Origin: a virus
Strand: one strand, 5' to 3'
DNA length: 64,000 nucleotides
Virus record (IMG/VR): IMGVR_UViG_3300023184_000024
Coordinates: 248,001-312,000 of that record
Both the position numbers and the translations under genes were made by a program. Every line of letters starts with the position of its first letter. Position 1 is the stretch's first letter. A model generated the notes under the pieces. It saw only the letters and a program-made list of their open reading frames with translations, ran no database searches and had not been told where the DNA came from. This document shows, in pieces, positions 8,201-15,878 of the stretch.

Positions 8201-8633
8201 TGAAAACAGGATCAATCCAATTACGTTTATTCCAGGTGTCGGAATTACCAACTATGGTAACAAAACAGAAGCAGGACAACCAAGTGCATTAGATCGCATC
8301 AACGTTGCACGTTTAGTTGCATTTATACGTGGTAGATTAGAAGAAATTGGCAAGACATTTGTGTTTGAACCAAACGATCAAATCACACGCAACGAAATTA
8401 GCAATGCCATTGATGGTTTAATGATTGATCTAGTTGCCAAACGTGGTATCTACGATTACCTGGTAGTTTGCGATGAAAGCAATAACACACCAGCACGTAT
8501 TGATAGAAACGAATTGTACGTTGACATTGCAATTGAGCCAGTGAAAGCAGTGGAATTTATCTATATCCCAATGCGTATTAAGAATACCGGAGAAATTGCA
8601 TCCGGACAAGTTGCTTCATCAGCAACAACATGA
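5238..8633 (+). CDS. 18: Tail sheath protein gp18-like
   Basis: A 1131-aa protein beginning MALVSPGVEVSVIDESNYIP, the usual myovirus sheath start (SPGV-E-V). The conserved C-terminal third includes the QAQRALIVQALKSAIDT helix, the YPSCRTTDLSG and RGVVDNAEQLGYVN segments, and IEPVKAVEFIYIPMRIKN near the end. The sheath contracts to drive the tube into the host. T4 gp18 is 659 aa; the extra length is a Thr/Ser/Asn-rich insertion at roughly residues 130-780, probably surface-exposed domains. AAGGA precedes the ATG, a late octamer lies upstream, and a strong terminator follows. Confidence 0.9.
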   Translation: MALVSPGVEVSVIDESNYIPASTNSVPYILLATAQNKISGTGVGVAPGTLAVNAGKVYLVTSQRDLAATFGNPFFYKTSNGVPINGYELNEYGLLAAYSVLGISNRAYIQRADIDLSELTASLTRPVGSPTANSYWLDTSTSIWGILQWNVTTGAFTTQTPIVITSASQLDAGMPSVSVGSIGSYAVVATNSSNPVYYKNTNNQWVLVGSDDWKSSWPTIQGSESIDGTLYAGNYIIINGTTVTVPAGPDNTLQGLVDEINNANILGVTAEYDSSDRLVIYATSEATNDGSTADGGMVSIDPASTGALLTTLGIAPDNYYAPALQQSANYTNPRWRSTDSFPKPTGSVWNMITPVNLGANISVKKYDAVLGAYITQNAPIYENDQSANKSMDPSGGGKNIPTGTLYIQYNVSPELSGSMLYNNTFTLKVFERLTSGSTIITGDDTTPIFVNGNTFSIQASAANSNTLTSAVTATMGGTTAADFVSAVSAAGVPYVSAAVNSDGSIAMTHSQGGVIAIKNLTGSPVTAAGFNTDVTGVRAGSGSLNGALILSNWVPLDYVAQSTAPDSDPVDGRYWYYSATDQVDIMINNGSDWLGYKNVSNDARGYNLTVTNSTGPIVSASEPTAQTDKTDLEYGDLWIDTSNLELYPVIKRWENISGVDQWVTINNTDQTTSNGILFGDARWATNGYTNPSSDAIPSIVSLLTSNYLDIDAPNASLYPAGTLLWNTRRSGFNVKSFQVNYFNGTDFSIDPYSSATTYVTGDKVLYNGVIYVALSTTQSNLPIDTDYWDLLETNAWVTASGNRADGSPYMGRQAQRALIVQALKSAIDTQDTLREEQNQFNLVACPQYPELMTNMVALNNERNNTAFVIGDTPLRLPPEGAEIIAWSTDNNGLGYKSGDGLNVGDAYLGTFYPSCRTTDLSGSQVVQPPSHMMLRTIVRSDEVAFPWLAPAGVRRGVVDNAEQLGYVNSQTGEFITIATGQGLRDVLYENRINPITFIPGVGITNYGNKTEAGQPSALDRINVARLVAFIRGRLEEIGKTFVFEPNDQITRNEISNAIDGLMIDLVAKRGIYDYLVVCDESNNTPARIDRNELYVDIAIEPVKAVEFIYIPMRIKNTGEIASGQVASSATT

Positions 8634-8651
8634 TAGCATTTAATGCACTAA

Positions 8652-8677
8652 AACGGGGTTTAAGGCCCCGTTTTTTT
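8652..8677 (+). terminator. Intrinsic terminator after gp18
   Basis: AACGGGG pairs with CCCCGTT around a 7-nt loop, followed by an unbroken T run. Confidence 0.85.
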
Positions 8678-8689
8678 GGTTTGAAAAAG

Positions 8690-8697
8690 ACTAAATA
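8690..8697 (+). promoter_or_regulatory. Late-promoter-like octamer ACTAAATA before gp19
   Basis: Lies 22 nt before the tube ATG and just after the sheath terminator. The leader carries AAAGGAG at 8705-8711. Isolating the tube gene this way allows strong separate expression. Confidence 0.6.
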
Positions 8698-8719
8698 ATA
8701 ACATAAAGGAGATATACAC

Positions 8720-9337
8720 ATGGCCGTTTCATCACTAACCAGATTGACAGTGCCTTTGGCCAGCGATCAAAGCAATCCTACCCAAGGTCTGTTAATGCCC
8801 AAATTAAAATATCGTTTCCGTGCGATATTTGAAAACTTTGGTGTAGCAACACCGAGAACAGAATTGACAAAACAAGTAATTGATTTTACTCGTCCATCAG
8901 TTTCGTTTGAAGAAATACCTATCGAAATTTACAATAGCCGATTATACCTGGCTGGTAAGCACACATGGGAAGCACTCACAGTTAACCTTCGCGATGATGC
9001 ATCAGGACAAGTTGCACGTCTTGTTGGTGAACAATTACAAAAACAACTTGACTTCATGGAGCAAGCTTCGGCAGCGTCAGGCATTGATTACAAGTTTACC
9101 ACCAAGTGCGAAGTACTTGATGGTGGCAACGGTACTTCTACTCCTACAGTTTTAGAAACTTGGGAAATGTATGGTTGCTACTTGAGTAGTGTAAATTACA
9201 ATGACTTGAACTATGGTAGCAGTGAGCCTGTAACAATTACATTAAACATTCGATTCGATAATGCGTTACAAACTCCTATTGGATCTGGTGTAGGTGCTGA
9301 AGTAGCAAGGACTGTAAACGACGTGATCACAGGATAA
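8720..9337 (+). CDS. 19: Tail tube protein gp19-like
   Basis: A 205-aa protein placed directly after the sheath, as in T4. The PKLKYRFRAIFENFG N-terminal strand, the SFEEIPIEIYNSRLYLAGKH beta-hairpin and the PVTITLNIRFDNAL C-terminus match the gp19 tube fold, which stacks as hexameric rings inside the sheath. T4 gp19 is 163 aa. A strong SD site, its own late octamer and a terminator upstream suit a very abundant virion protein. Confidence 0.85.
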   Translation: MAVSSLTRLTVPLASDQSNPTQGLLMPKLKYRFRAIFENFGVATPRTELTKQVIDFTRPSVSFEEIPIEIYNSRLYLAGKHTWEALTVNLRDDASGQVARLVGEQLQKQLDFMEQASAASGIDYKFTTKCEVLDGGNGTSTPTVLETWEMYGCYLSSVNYNDLNYGSSEPVTITLNIRFDNALQTPIGSGVGAEVARTVNDVITG

Positions 9338-9344
9338 ACCTGTT

Positions 9345-10499
9345 ATGGCGTTTGGGCAGGATTTTCTTAAGGCCTTCTTTGGGAATGATTATCTCAAAGA
9401 TTATACGCATGCGAGCAAAACTTTTCGAACCGCTGGGTACGAAAATGCACCTCGCTACAAATTCCTTTTCCATGTGTACTTCAACATTAACACAAGTCAA
9501 GTGCCTGCCTTGCGAAATGTTTTTAGTACGCCCGAGACCTCAACAATCGGGCTACTAGTTAAAAACATCGAATTACCAAAATACAGAATCGAAACAGAAA
9601 CTCTTAATCAGTATAATAGAAAACGTATTATACAAAAAAAGATCAACTACGAACCAATAAACATTGCATTCCACGACGATGGCGGCGACTTAATACGTAC
9701 CATGTGGTATAACTATTACGCTTACTATTACAAAGATCCAAATCAACCGTACAGAGGACAAAGTGCCACCAATGGCGAAATGGGCATGAATGCTAATAGA
9801 ACACAAGGGTTTGATTATAATAATAGAGACATCTATTCCAATTCTAGATTTGTAAACGACTGGGGCTATGTAGGCGAAAGCTACAGTGACGGAACAAACG
9901 GAACCACTGGTAGCGTATCTGGCAAGCCACCATTTTTTAGAGACATTTCAATTTATGGATTTAACCAGCATAAATTTGTTGAATATGTTTTGATCAATCC
10001 AATGATCAATGAATGGCAACACGACACCTATGACTACAGTCAAGACTCTGGAGTCATGGAAAATAAAATGACAGTGAGTTATGAAACTGTGAAATATTAC
10101 AGTGGCGGCATAGGTGCTGTTCGGCCCGATACCAATGCACAAGGATTTGCTGACCCAAACTATTACGACCAGACCAAGAGCCCGTTGTCAAGACCCGGCG
10201 GTACACGAAGTATATTGGGTCAAGGCGGATTGTTGGATGCTGGTATTGGAATATATGAAGATTTGCAGACAGGCAGTGTGGCCGGAGTTGTCGGAGCAGT
10301 ACAGAAAGCTGGCACTGTTTACAATACCTTTAAAGGGGCTAACCTCAAGGCTGTGGTAGGTGAAGAGGCAAATCAAGCATTAAAAGGTGTATTACGTAAC
10401 AATATTCCGGCGGCAGCAAGAAATACATCAATTGTCAATGGACAAACAACGCAACAATTGTTAAATTTTCCAGTGTTCAATAAACCACCAAAAGGCTGA
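9345..10499 (+). CDS. Second tube-family protein (gp54/gp19-like)
   Basis: A 384-aa protein whose N-terminal half repeats tube-family features: PRYKFLFHVYFNIN near residue 36, LLVKNIELPKYRIETETLNQYNR, then INYEPINIAFHDDGGDL and an IRTMWYNYYAYYY helix. T4 gp54, which starts tube polymerisation on the baseplate, is homologous to gp19, so this may be a tube initiator. A Gly/Ala-rich tail from about residue 285 is probably flexible. It follows gp19 after 7 nt with no clear SD site, so it likely depends on read-through from gp19. The specific name gp54 is uncertain. Confidence 0.55.
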   Translation: MAFGQDFLKAFFGNDYLKDYTHASKTFRTAGYENAPRYKFLFHVYFNINTSQVPALRNVFSTPETSTIGLLVKNIELPKYRIETETLNQYNRKRIIQKKINYEPINIAFHDDGGDLIRTMWYNYYAYYYKDPNQPYRGQSATNGEMGMNANRTQGFDYNNRDIYSNSRFVNDWGYVGESYSDGTNGTTGSVSGKPPFFRDISIYGFNQHKFVEYVLINPMINEWQHDTYDYSQDSGVMENKMTVSYETVKYYSGGIGAVRPDTNAQGFADPNYYDQTKSPLSRPGGTRSILGQGGLLDAGIGIYEDLQTGSVAGVVGAVQKAGTVYNTFKGANLKAVVGEEANQALKGVLRNNIPAAARNTSIVNGQTTQQLLNFPVFNKPPKG

Positions 10500-10504
10500 T
10501 ATAC

Positions 10505-10864
10505 ATGGGTTCGATCAACGAATTTAATCCCAAGATTGATCAGACTGTTCAAGTCTACGATAACTTTTATAACTTTGGCATCGAAGTTGACGCCAATGAA
10601 TATGACGTAGTAAACAGTTTTTTTCAATCTGTTACTAAATCAAAAAAAACTGCCGAAAGTTTTACAACATCTATTTTTAGGATATCCAGTGAAACCAATG
10701 TTCCAGTGCTGACAATACTTGAACAACTCAATGGGCAAACTGAGATGGAACTAAATGTTACGTTGGCATACTACCTCAATGGTCTGCGTAGCCCAAGCAC
10801 TTTATTAGGTGTTAATCAAATTTACATACCCAACTACTACGCCGCACGAAACGTTTTATTATGA
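10505..10864 (+). CDS. Conserved structural-type protein, unknown
   Basis: A 119-aa acidic protein between the tube-family gene and gp4. It contains YDVVNSFFQSVTKSKKTAESFTTSIF (two helices; quoted here in parts as YDVVNSFF and AESFTTSIF) and LAYYLNGLRSPSTLLGVNQ near the C-terminus, a segment I associate with an unnamed gene of marine T4-like phages. Its position suggests a tail or neck component. The stop overlaps the gp4 start (ATGA at 10861), so translation is coupled. Confidence 0.6.
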   Translation: MGSINEFNPKIDQTVQVYDNFYNFGIEVDANEYDVVNSFFQSVTKSKKTAESFTTSIFRISSETNVPVLTILEQLNGQTEMELNVTLAYYLNGLRSPSTLLGVNQIYIPNYYAARNVLL

Positions 10865-11292
10865 GTAAGTTTGCGCAGGGAATCTATAAAGTACTCAACC
10901 CTACCAAATATGTTGGTAAACGAGAGCCAAGATATCGTAGCGGATGGGAACAAGCTTTTATGAGATTCTGTGACAACAACGATAATATACTACAATGGGC
11001 CAGCGAGTCTATTGTGATACCGTATAGACATCCGTTAACAGGCAAAACAACCAATTACATTCCGGATTTTTTCATAACTTATAGAACAAAACACAACAAA
11101 ATGTGTGCTGAAGTCATTGAAATTAAACCTAAAAAGCAAAGTGTAATTGAAAGCAAAATGCGTGACGTTGACAAAGCAATCGTGGCCGTCAATTACGCAA
11201 AATGGGATGCCGCACAAAAATGGTGTAAACGGCAAGGCCTTGTGTTTCGAGTCATCACCGAAGATGACATATTCCGCAATGGTTCTAAATAA
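10861..11292 (+). CDS. 4: Head-completion nuclease gp4-like
   Basis: A 143-aa protein with a restriction-endonuclease-like layout: YRSGWEQAFMRFCDNN near residue 26 (conserved Glu in helix 1), NYIPDFFITY (Asp of motif II), EVIEIKPKK (E-x-K of motif III). This is the pattern of T4 gp4 (gp50/65), which finishes the packaged head before tail joining. Length fits T4 gp4 (about 150 aa). It overlaps the upstream gene by 4 nt and is followed by the GIY-YIG gene with its own promoter. Confidence 0.75.
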   Translation: MSKFAQGIYKVLNPTKYVGKREPRYRSGWEQAFMRFCDNNDNILQWASESIVIPYRHPLTGKTTNYIPDFFITYRTKHNKMCAEVIEIKPKKQSVIESKMRDVDKAIVAVNYAKWDAAQKWCKRQGLVFRVITEDDIFRNGSK

Positions 11293-11294
11293 GC

Positions 11295-11302
11295 GGTAAA
11301 TA
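11295..11302 (+). promoter_or_regulatory. Late-promoter-like octamer in a palindrome
   Basis: GGTAAATA ends 4 nt before the GIY-YIG ATG and lies within GCGGTAAATACCGC, a perfect dyad of GCGGTA and TACCGC around AA. Confidence 0.55.
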
Positions 11303-11306
11303 CCGC

Positions 11307-11903
11307 ATGACCCGAAAAATTTATCTTTATAAAAAGACACACCAGATTACAGGATTGCAATACTTAGGTAAGACTATTGCTAACGATCCCTACGTCTACC
11401 CGGGATCGGGCGTATACTGGACCAGGCATTTAGAAATGCATGGTAATAATGTCAAAACTGAAATACTCCGCGAATGTCTAACAGAAGAAGAACTTAAAAA
11501 GTGGGGATTGTATTACAGTAAACTATGGAATGTAGTCAAAAGTGATCAATGGGCCAACTTAATAGAAGAGGCAGGCCCAGGTGGTGCTTGGTCAAACAAA
11601 TCAAAACAAAAGTTGAGTCAGACTAAAAAACAAGAACTAGCAAAACTAACTCCTGAAGAAAAATTAGCAAGGATGAGAAATTCTTGCTGTGCACCTAACA
11701 GTTATACCCCCGAACGTATTAATAATATGAAAAAGGGGATGACCGGTAAAAAGAAAACTAAAACGCCTAAGTTATTGGCTGCAATTGCGGCAAGAAAAGA
11801 CAGAAGCATTGATAATATGCGTAAAGCCGCTGACAACCACCGTGGCAAAACTTGGAAACTTGTTAATGGTAAACGAGTTTGGATGATAAAGGATTCATTA
11901 TGA
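11307..11903 (+). CDS. GIY-YIG-like homing endonuclease
   Basis: A 198-aa protein resembling the phage GIY-YIG/Seg group. The N-terminal part has HQITGLQYLGKT in place of the canonical GIY-YIG strands, followed by YPGSGVYWTRHLEMHG, a typical phage-type extension. The C-terminal half holds Lys-rich NUMOD-like DNA-binding segments (WSNKSKQKLSQTKK, NMKKGMTGKK). Free-standing enzymes of this type spread by cutting phages that lack them. It splits gp4 from gp16, has its own late octamer and no SD site. Confidence 0.7.
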   Translation: MTRKIYLYKKTHQITGLQYLGKTIANDPYVYPGSGVYWTRHLEMHGNNVKTEILRECLTEEELKKWGLYYSKLWNVVKSDQWANLIEEAGPGGAWSNKSKQKLSQTKKQELAKLTPEEKLARMRNSCCAPNSYTPERINNMKKGMTGKKKTKTPKLLAAIAARKDRSIDNMRKAADNHRGKTWKLVNGKRVWMIKDSL

Positions 11904-12412
11904 CCCGGAAGTTAGAGGAGTTGTTTAACCTGCACACAGCAGAGCCCGATGGCACACTAGATAGCCCAGATAGTGAGTCAGGTAACGACATTGTTGACAA
12001 TCTTCCCACTGTCCCGGACTCCCTTTCTGCACTAGATGCGCTAGATAAAATAGAACAAGCATTGCCTGCAGTGCGAGGTCTAGAAGCCAGTGACAAAGAA
12101 ATGGATGATTTGGCATCAAAAGCCACAGAGAGTTTTGATAGTCTCATGGATCTTGGCATGCAGGTTGACAGCAGATACGCCAGCGAAATTTTTGCAGTTG
12201 CTGGAGCCATGCTGGGTCATGCTATCACTGCTAAAAATGCCAAGCTTAACAAAAAACTTAAAATGATTGAGTTACAGTTAAAAAAAGCCAAACTTGATCA
12301 AGATTTGGACAGTGATGATAAATTACCCACCGCAGAAGGCACAGTGTTAGATCGCAACGATTTGTTAAAACGCTTGCTGGAAAAAAATAACACCAACCCA
12401 TCAAAATCATAA
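11900..12412 (+). CDS. 16: Terminase small subunit gp16-like
   Basis: A 170-aa acidic protein. The frame extends upstream to 11879, but AAAGGA at 11887-11892 sets the start at the ATG at 11900, overlapping the GIY-YIG stop. The region FDSLMDLGMQVDSRYASEIF followed by GAMLGHAITAKNAKLNKKLK forms the paired helices expected for the gp16 oligomerisation core. gp16 recognises DNA and stimulates the gp17 motor. The large subunit lies 6 kb downstream rather than next door. Low direct similarity to T4 keeps the call moderate. Confidence 0.6.
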   Translation: MTRKLEELFNLHTAEPDGTLDSPDSESGNDIVDNLPTVPDSLSALDALDKIEQALPAVRGLEASDKEMDDLASKATESFDSLMDLGMQVDSRYASEIFAVAGAMLGHAITAKNAKLNKKLKMIELQLKKAKLDQDLDSDDKLPTAEGTVLDRNDLLKRLLEKNNTNPSKS

Positions 12413-12416
12413 CTGC

Positions 12417-12424
12417 GCTAAATA
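12417..12424 (+). promoter_or_regulatory. Late-promoter-like octamer GCTAAATA
   Basis: Lies 18 nt before the ATG at 12443; the leader has TAGGA at 12431-12435. Confidence 0.5.
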
Positions 12425-12442
12425 TATGCATAGGACCTTAAC

Positions 12443-13042
12443 ATGAAAACATTTGCTCAATATCTAACCGAAAGTGTACAAACTTTTGATTATAGAATTA
12501 AAATCATTGGTGAGTTGCCACCAGGATTTATCAAAGACCTCAAGGAAAAACTAAAAAAGTTTGACCCAGTATCTGTTTCAGATCCAAAGTCGACACCAAT
12601 CTTAAGCAAGCACCCAGACTTTCCAGATTTTGCCAACGAAGCAGTCAACATCATTGATGCAACTTTTAAGTATCCAGCTACCCCACCCCAATTAGAGCAA
12701 ATGGTTAGATTAATGGGTCTTGATCCTAATAGAGTTGCCATGGTGCAAAAAGACTATGCTGAAGGCATGGACAAAGAACTCGTGGGCATTGCAGATCAAA
12801 CAGACTTGTTGACCACTGATTATCCTGCTCCTGATGCTGAACAAAAGAAGTTGAAGAAAGATTACTCTGCTGCCGCCGCTGACAAACAGGTAGTGAAAAA
12901 TTCAGCAGCCGACGCCAAGTTCACTGTAGCTGGTGGCAAAACACCTCCAGCTATGACCAGCAACGATTTACCAATGGGTATTAAAAGCCCAATGACCGCA
13001 GTTAAACGCCCACCCAAGCCAGCAACTGGCTTCCAGAAATAA
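12443..13042 (+). CDS. Candidate internal head protein
   Basis: A 199-aa protein of unknown function starting MKTFAQYLTES. This resembles the capsid-targeting sequence of T4 internal proteins (IPIII begins MKTYQEFIAEA), and L-T-E matches the gp21 prohead-protease site (L/I)-x-E. The middle has a PPQLEQMVRLMGLDPNRVAM helix pair; the C-terminal third is Ala/Lys/Pro-rich and probably disordered (PMTAVKRPPKPATGFQK). If packaged, it would be injected with the DNA and could act on the host. It heads a run of similarly unusual proteins up to 15878. Confidence 0.6.
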   Translation: MKTFAQYLTESVQTFDYRIKIIGELPPGFIKDLKEKLKKFDPVSVSDPKSTPILSKHPDFPDFANEAVNIIDATFKYPATPPQLEQMVRLMGLDPNRVAMVQKDYAEGMDKELVGIADQTDLLTTDYPAPDAEQKKLKKDYSAAAADKQVVKNSAADAKFTVAGGKTPPAMTSNDLPMGIKSPMTAVKRPPKPATGFQK

Positions 13043-13052
13043 GGAAACAACA

Positions 13053-14819
13053 ATGACATTTTTTTACGACTTAAACAAAAAGCTTGATAGTATTCGTGCC
13101 AAGCCCGAAACTACACACACGCAACTCAACGAGCGTGACATGAGCCGTGCTGCCAAAGGCTACGAAAAGTACGGCAAACAAGGCATGGAGGCCTTGGCCA
13201 AGGCTGGTCGCGAAGGCAAAGCATTGGATCCAATCCGTGCCAAATACAACAAGTACGACAACGAAGTTGATGAAAGCATGGCTATGACTGACGAAGGCAA
13301 TGCGTTTTTGGGTGCAGTAGCAAAAGCCAAAGCTGACGGAATACAACCCGGCGAAAAAATTCGTGTAGGTGGCAAAGAAATGCCACTCAAAGAAAAAATG
13401 AGCCCAGCCAAACAAAAGTCATTTGCTAAACTTGCTCCACCAGCAGACAAAATTACTTTTGCCGACAAAATTGCTGGCGCTAAAAAAGAAGTTGACGAAA
13501 TGCTGGGCGATGTTGCTGCCGAAGCCATGAAAAAAGCACTGGGCGGTGGCATGGGTCGTAGTGCTGAAATGGAAGAAAAAGAAGATCTTAATCCATTTAC
13601 AAACTACAAAAAGCCACGTGCTGACCGACCCAAAGTTGGCTCAATTGAACACGGTACATTGCACGACATTGAGCACACGGCAACTGGTCGTCGAGTAACA
13701 CGTAGAGTTGATCCCAATACTGGACACAGTGTAGGTGCTGACGATGACACTCCGCAGACTGGAGAAAAGCGTGGCAAAGGCCGTCCCAAAGGCACAGGCA
13801 AAAGCATTGGCGCTAAAGGGCCTAGCGGCAACAGCAAGTTAATGAAACGTGAAGACGAGCACGATGTTGAAGATCAAGGCGAATATGATCAAGAAGGCGA
13901 TATGGCCAAAGACGACATCAAGACCATTGTTCGTCATGCGCAGGCCTTGAGCAAAGTATTGGGCGACAACGACAACTTACCCGAGTGGGTGCAATCAAAG
14001 TTGGCCAAGATTGAAGGCATGATGATTTCCATCGATGAATACATGCAGAATCAAGCCGGGGATAATGAAGAAGAACCCATTGCTGAAAAAGCAGTGAGCA
14101 AGAAGCAACAAAAATTCATGGGCATGGTACACGCCACACAAAAGGGTGCAAAGCCGGCAAGTAAAGAAGTTGGCAAAGCGGCCAAGTCAATGGGCAAGAA
14201 AGATGCTGAAGATTTTGCAAGTACCAAGCACAAAGGCTTGCCAGAAAAGAAAGCCAAGAAAAAAGAAGAGTCTGTGGAAGAAAACACAGTGGCTGGTTCA
14301 GTGGCCACATCATCAGGCACAGCCAACGACCCGGGCGCACCCAAAGCCAAGAAGAGTGGTGGTAGCATGTCGTTTGGCCAAGGTGTGTACGAAGGTGCAA
14401 TTGCCGAAAGCTTTAACAAAAAGCTTGGTGCTGTGTTAACGGAAGGTATGAATGTTAATATGAGCACTGATTCAGAAGGCCATCAAAGCTTGACTGTGAC
14501 AGCCACTGACGAAGATGCAGCCGCACTAGCTGATATGTTAAAAATGGCCGGACTTGGGCAAAATGAATCATGCAGTTCTTGTGGGCAGAGCCCATGTGGC
14601 TGCGACCACATTGATGAAGAACTTGCAAACAGTCCCAACACTGAGTACAGCAACACTGACACCATGGTCAACACACTGAGTGGTGGATTAAACGGTCGCA
14701 AGAGCACTGGTCAGACAGTTCTTGCTCCGGTTAACAGTCAGACGTCTCGTCAAGGCCCGATGTCCGAATCTAACGAAAAACGCCTCTGGGAGTTGTATAA
14801 TAGATACGAAACAAAATAA
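13053..14819 (+). CDS. DUF3008/AT-hook virion-associated protein
   Basis: A 588-aa, very charged, low-complexity protein. Around residues 230-240 it has an AT-hook-like KRGKGRPKGTGKS. Around residues 350-400 it has a DUF3008-type block (SKKQQKFMGMVHATQKG, then KSMGKKDAEDFASTKHKGLP). Near residue 510 there is a Cys cluster (CSSCGQSPCGC) that could bind a metal. Several (L/I)-x-E prohead-protease-like sites occur (QLNERD, PIAEKA, AIAESF, VLTEGM). Together these suggest a DNA-associated protein of the head interior, processed during maturation. AAGGAAA precedes the ATG. Function not established. Confidence 0.6.
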   Translation: MTFFYDLNKKLDSIRAKPETTHTQLNERDMSRAAKGYEKYGKQGMEALAKAGREGKALDPIRAKYNKYDNEVDESMAMTDEGNAFLGAVAKAKADGIQPGEKIRVGGKEMPLKEKMSPAKQKSFAKLAPPADKITFADKIAGAKKEVDEMLGDVAAEAMKKALGGGMGRSAEMEEKEDLNPFTNYKKPRADRPKVGSIEHGTLHDIEHTATGRRVTRRVDPNTGHSVGADDDTPQTGEKRGKGRPKGTGKSIGAKGPSGNSKLMKREDEHDVEDQGEYDQEGDMAKDDIKTIVRHAQALSKVLGDNDNLPEWVQSKLAKIEGMMISIDEYMQNQAGDNEEEPIAEKAVSKKQQKFMGMVHATQKGAKPASKEVGKAAKSMGKKDAEDFASTKHKGLPEKKAKKKEESVEENTVAGSVATSSGTANDPGAPKAKKSGGSMSFGQGVYEGAIAESFNKKLGAVLTEGMNVNMSTDSEGHQSLTVTATDEDAAALADMLKMAGLGQNESCSSCGQSPCGCDHIDEELANSPNTEYSNTDTMVNTLSGGLNGRKSTGQTVLAPVNSQTSRQGPMSESNEKRLWELYNRYETK

Positions 14820-14840
14820 TTATAGTAAAAGGAAAATAAA

Positions 14841-15116
14841 ATGCCGCAAGCAAATGTATACACCTCTGCATCAGCACAGGTAATTTATACCGACAAAGTG
14901 AGAATTGTTGCCGGCACTAGCCCAGTGACCTTTCAGGTGGATGTATTGTACCCGTCGGCAATTGGCAATTTATATTCTAATCCTCCTTCGGTTCCGGCCA
15001 ACAACCGCATGGATGTGTTTGTAGGAGTTGGGAATAAACTCACATTGGTCGGGACAGCAACTATTACTGAAATAGGAACTACCACCTCAGGCAAGTACGC
15101 AGTAAGACAAGTTTAA
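14841..15116 (+). CDS. Hypothetical beta-rich protein
   Basis: A 91-aa protein, Val/Thr/Ser-rich with alternating hydrophobic residues (AQVIYTDKVRIVAG, DVFVGVGNKLTLVGTATIT), typical of a small beta sandwich. It has no signal peptide. AAAAGGAA gives a good ribosome site. Its place among late virion genes suggests a minor decoration or head protein, but I do not recognise the family. Confidence 0.6.
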   Translation: MPQANVYTSASAQVIYTDKVRIVAGTSPVTFQVDVLYPSAIGNLYSNPPSVPANNRMDVFVGVGNKLTLVGTATITEIGTTTSGKYAVRQV

Positions 15117-15120
15117 TTTA

Positions 15121-15492
15121 ATGAGAGCACGTGAATTCATTGCGGAAAGAGATGGCACCATAGGCAAACGAAGACAAGCTGCCACTGTGGGGCTTAACAC
15201 GTTTGGCGACTCTGAACGGCAAAACAGTGACTATACTCTCAACCGAGTGATGATGGCAGCGGCCTGCGCTGACGGAACAAACAAACCCATTGACATGGAT
15301 GCCAACAGTTGGGTTGGCAAAAAACGTTCTGCACATCCTTACACCAAAGTTGAACAAAACATGCTCAAACAGGCCTTCAAAGCCGCAGGCGCAAACTGGA
15401 AAGATTTAAACCACGGTGACCTGGACTCAGAAGAACATCCTGCAGTTAACACCACAAGCCCTGTGGTAAGCTTCAAGGGCTATCCAAGATGA
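15121..15492 (+). CDS. Candidate internal protein, paralogue A
   Basis: A 123-aa protein starting MRAREFIAERDG; residues 5-9 (EFIAE) are identical to the T4 IPIII targeting segment, with I-A-E as prohead-protease site. The middle (EQNMLKQAFKAAGANWKDL) is helical. It ends SFKGYPR, nearly the same ending as the next gene, so the two are tandem paralogues with diverged centres. No SD site is visible; it follows the upstream stop by 4 nt and probably relies on translational coupling. Confidence 0.6.
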   Translation: MRAREFIAERDGTIGKRRQAATVGLNTFGDSERQNSDYTLNRVMMAAACADGTNKPIDMDANSWVGKKRSAHPYTKVEQNMLKQAFKAAGANWKDLNHGDLDSEEHPAVNTTSPVVSFKGYPR

Positions 15493-15878
15493 GAGCTCGC
15501 GAGTTTATCACAGAACAAGCTGCCCAGTTGCCGGCTGAGCAAGCTGATCCCATGCGCTATACCTATGTAATTCCTGGACTCAGTGCATCAGACCCTTATA
15601 ACAACTATAGATTTGGGGTGGCACTGGCACGAGCAAGAAGTGAAGCTGTCAAAGATGGAGTAAACCCCAACCTGCCCGAGTGGCATGATGAAACTGCATT
15701 TGGTGAGCATGGTATTGTGGCTGGAATGAACCCAGGTATTGCGCAATTAATAGACGCCGCATTGTCAATGACCAAAACACCCGGCGGTAAACGAATGGTT
15801 TCTACTCCCGCAAGCACAGAGCCTGGCTTTGTAGACACACAAAGTCCTATCAAGGCATTTAAAGGCTATCCCCGATAA
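15489..15878 (+). CDS. Candidate internal protein, paralogue B
   Basis: A 129-aa protein starting MRAREFITEQAAQ and ending AFKGYPR, matching both ends of the gene before it. The centre is unlike its neighbour (YRFGVALARARSEAVKDG, AQLIDAALSMTKTPGGKR). The I-T-E site again fits prohead-protease processing. It overlaps the gene before by 4 nt (ATGA) and the gene after by 1 nt. The conserved ends with variable cores suggest a delivery tag carrying different cargo. Confidence 0.6.
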   Translation: MRAREFITEQAAQLPAEQADPMRYTYVIPGLSASDPYNNYRFGVALARARSEAVKDGVNPNLPEWHDETAFGEHGIVAGMNPGIAQLIDAALSMTKTPGGKRMVSTPASTEPGFVDTQSPIKAFKGYPR

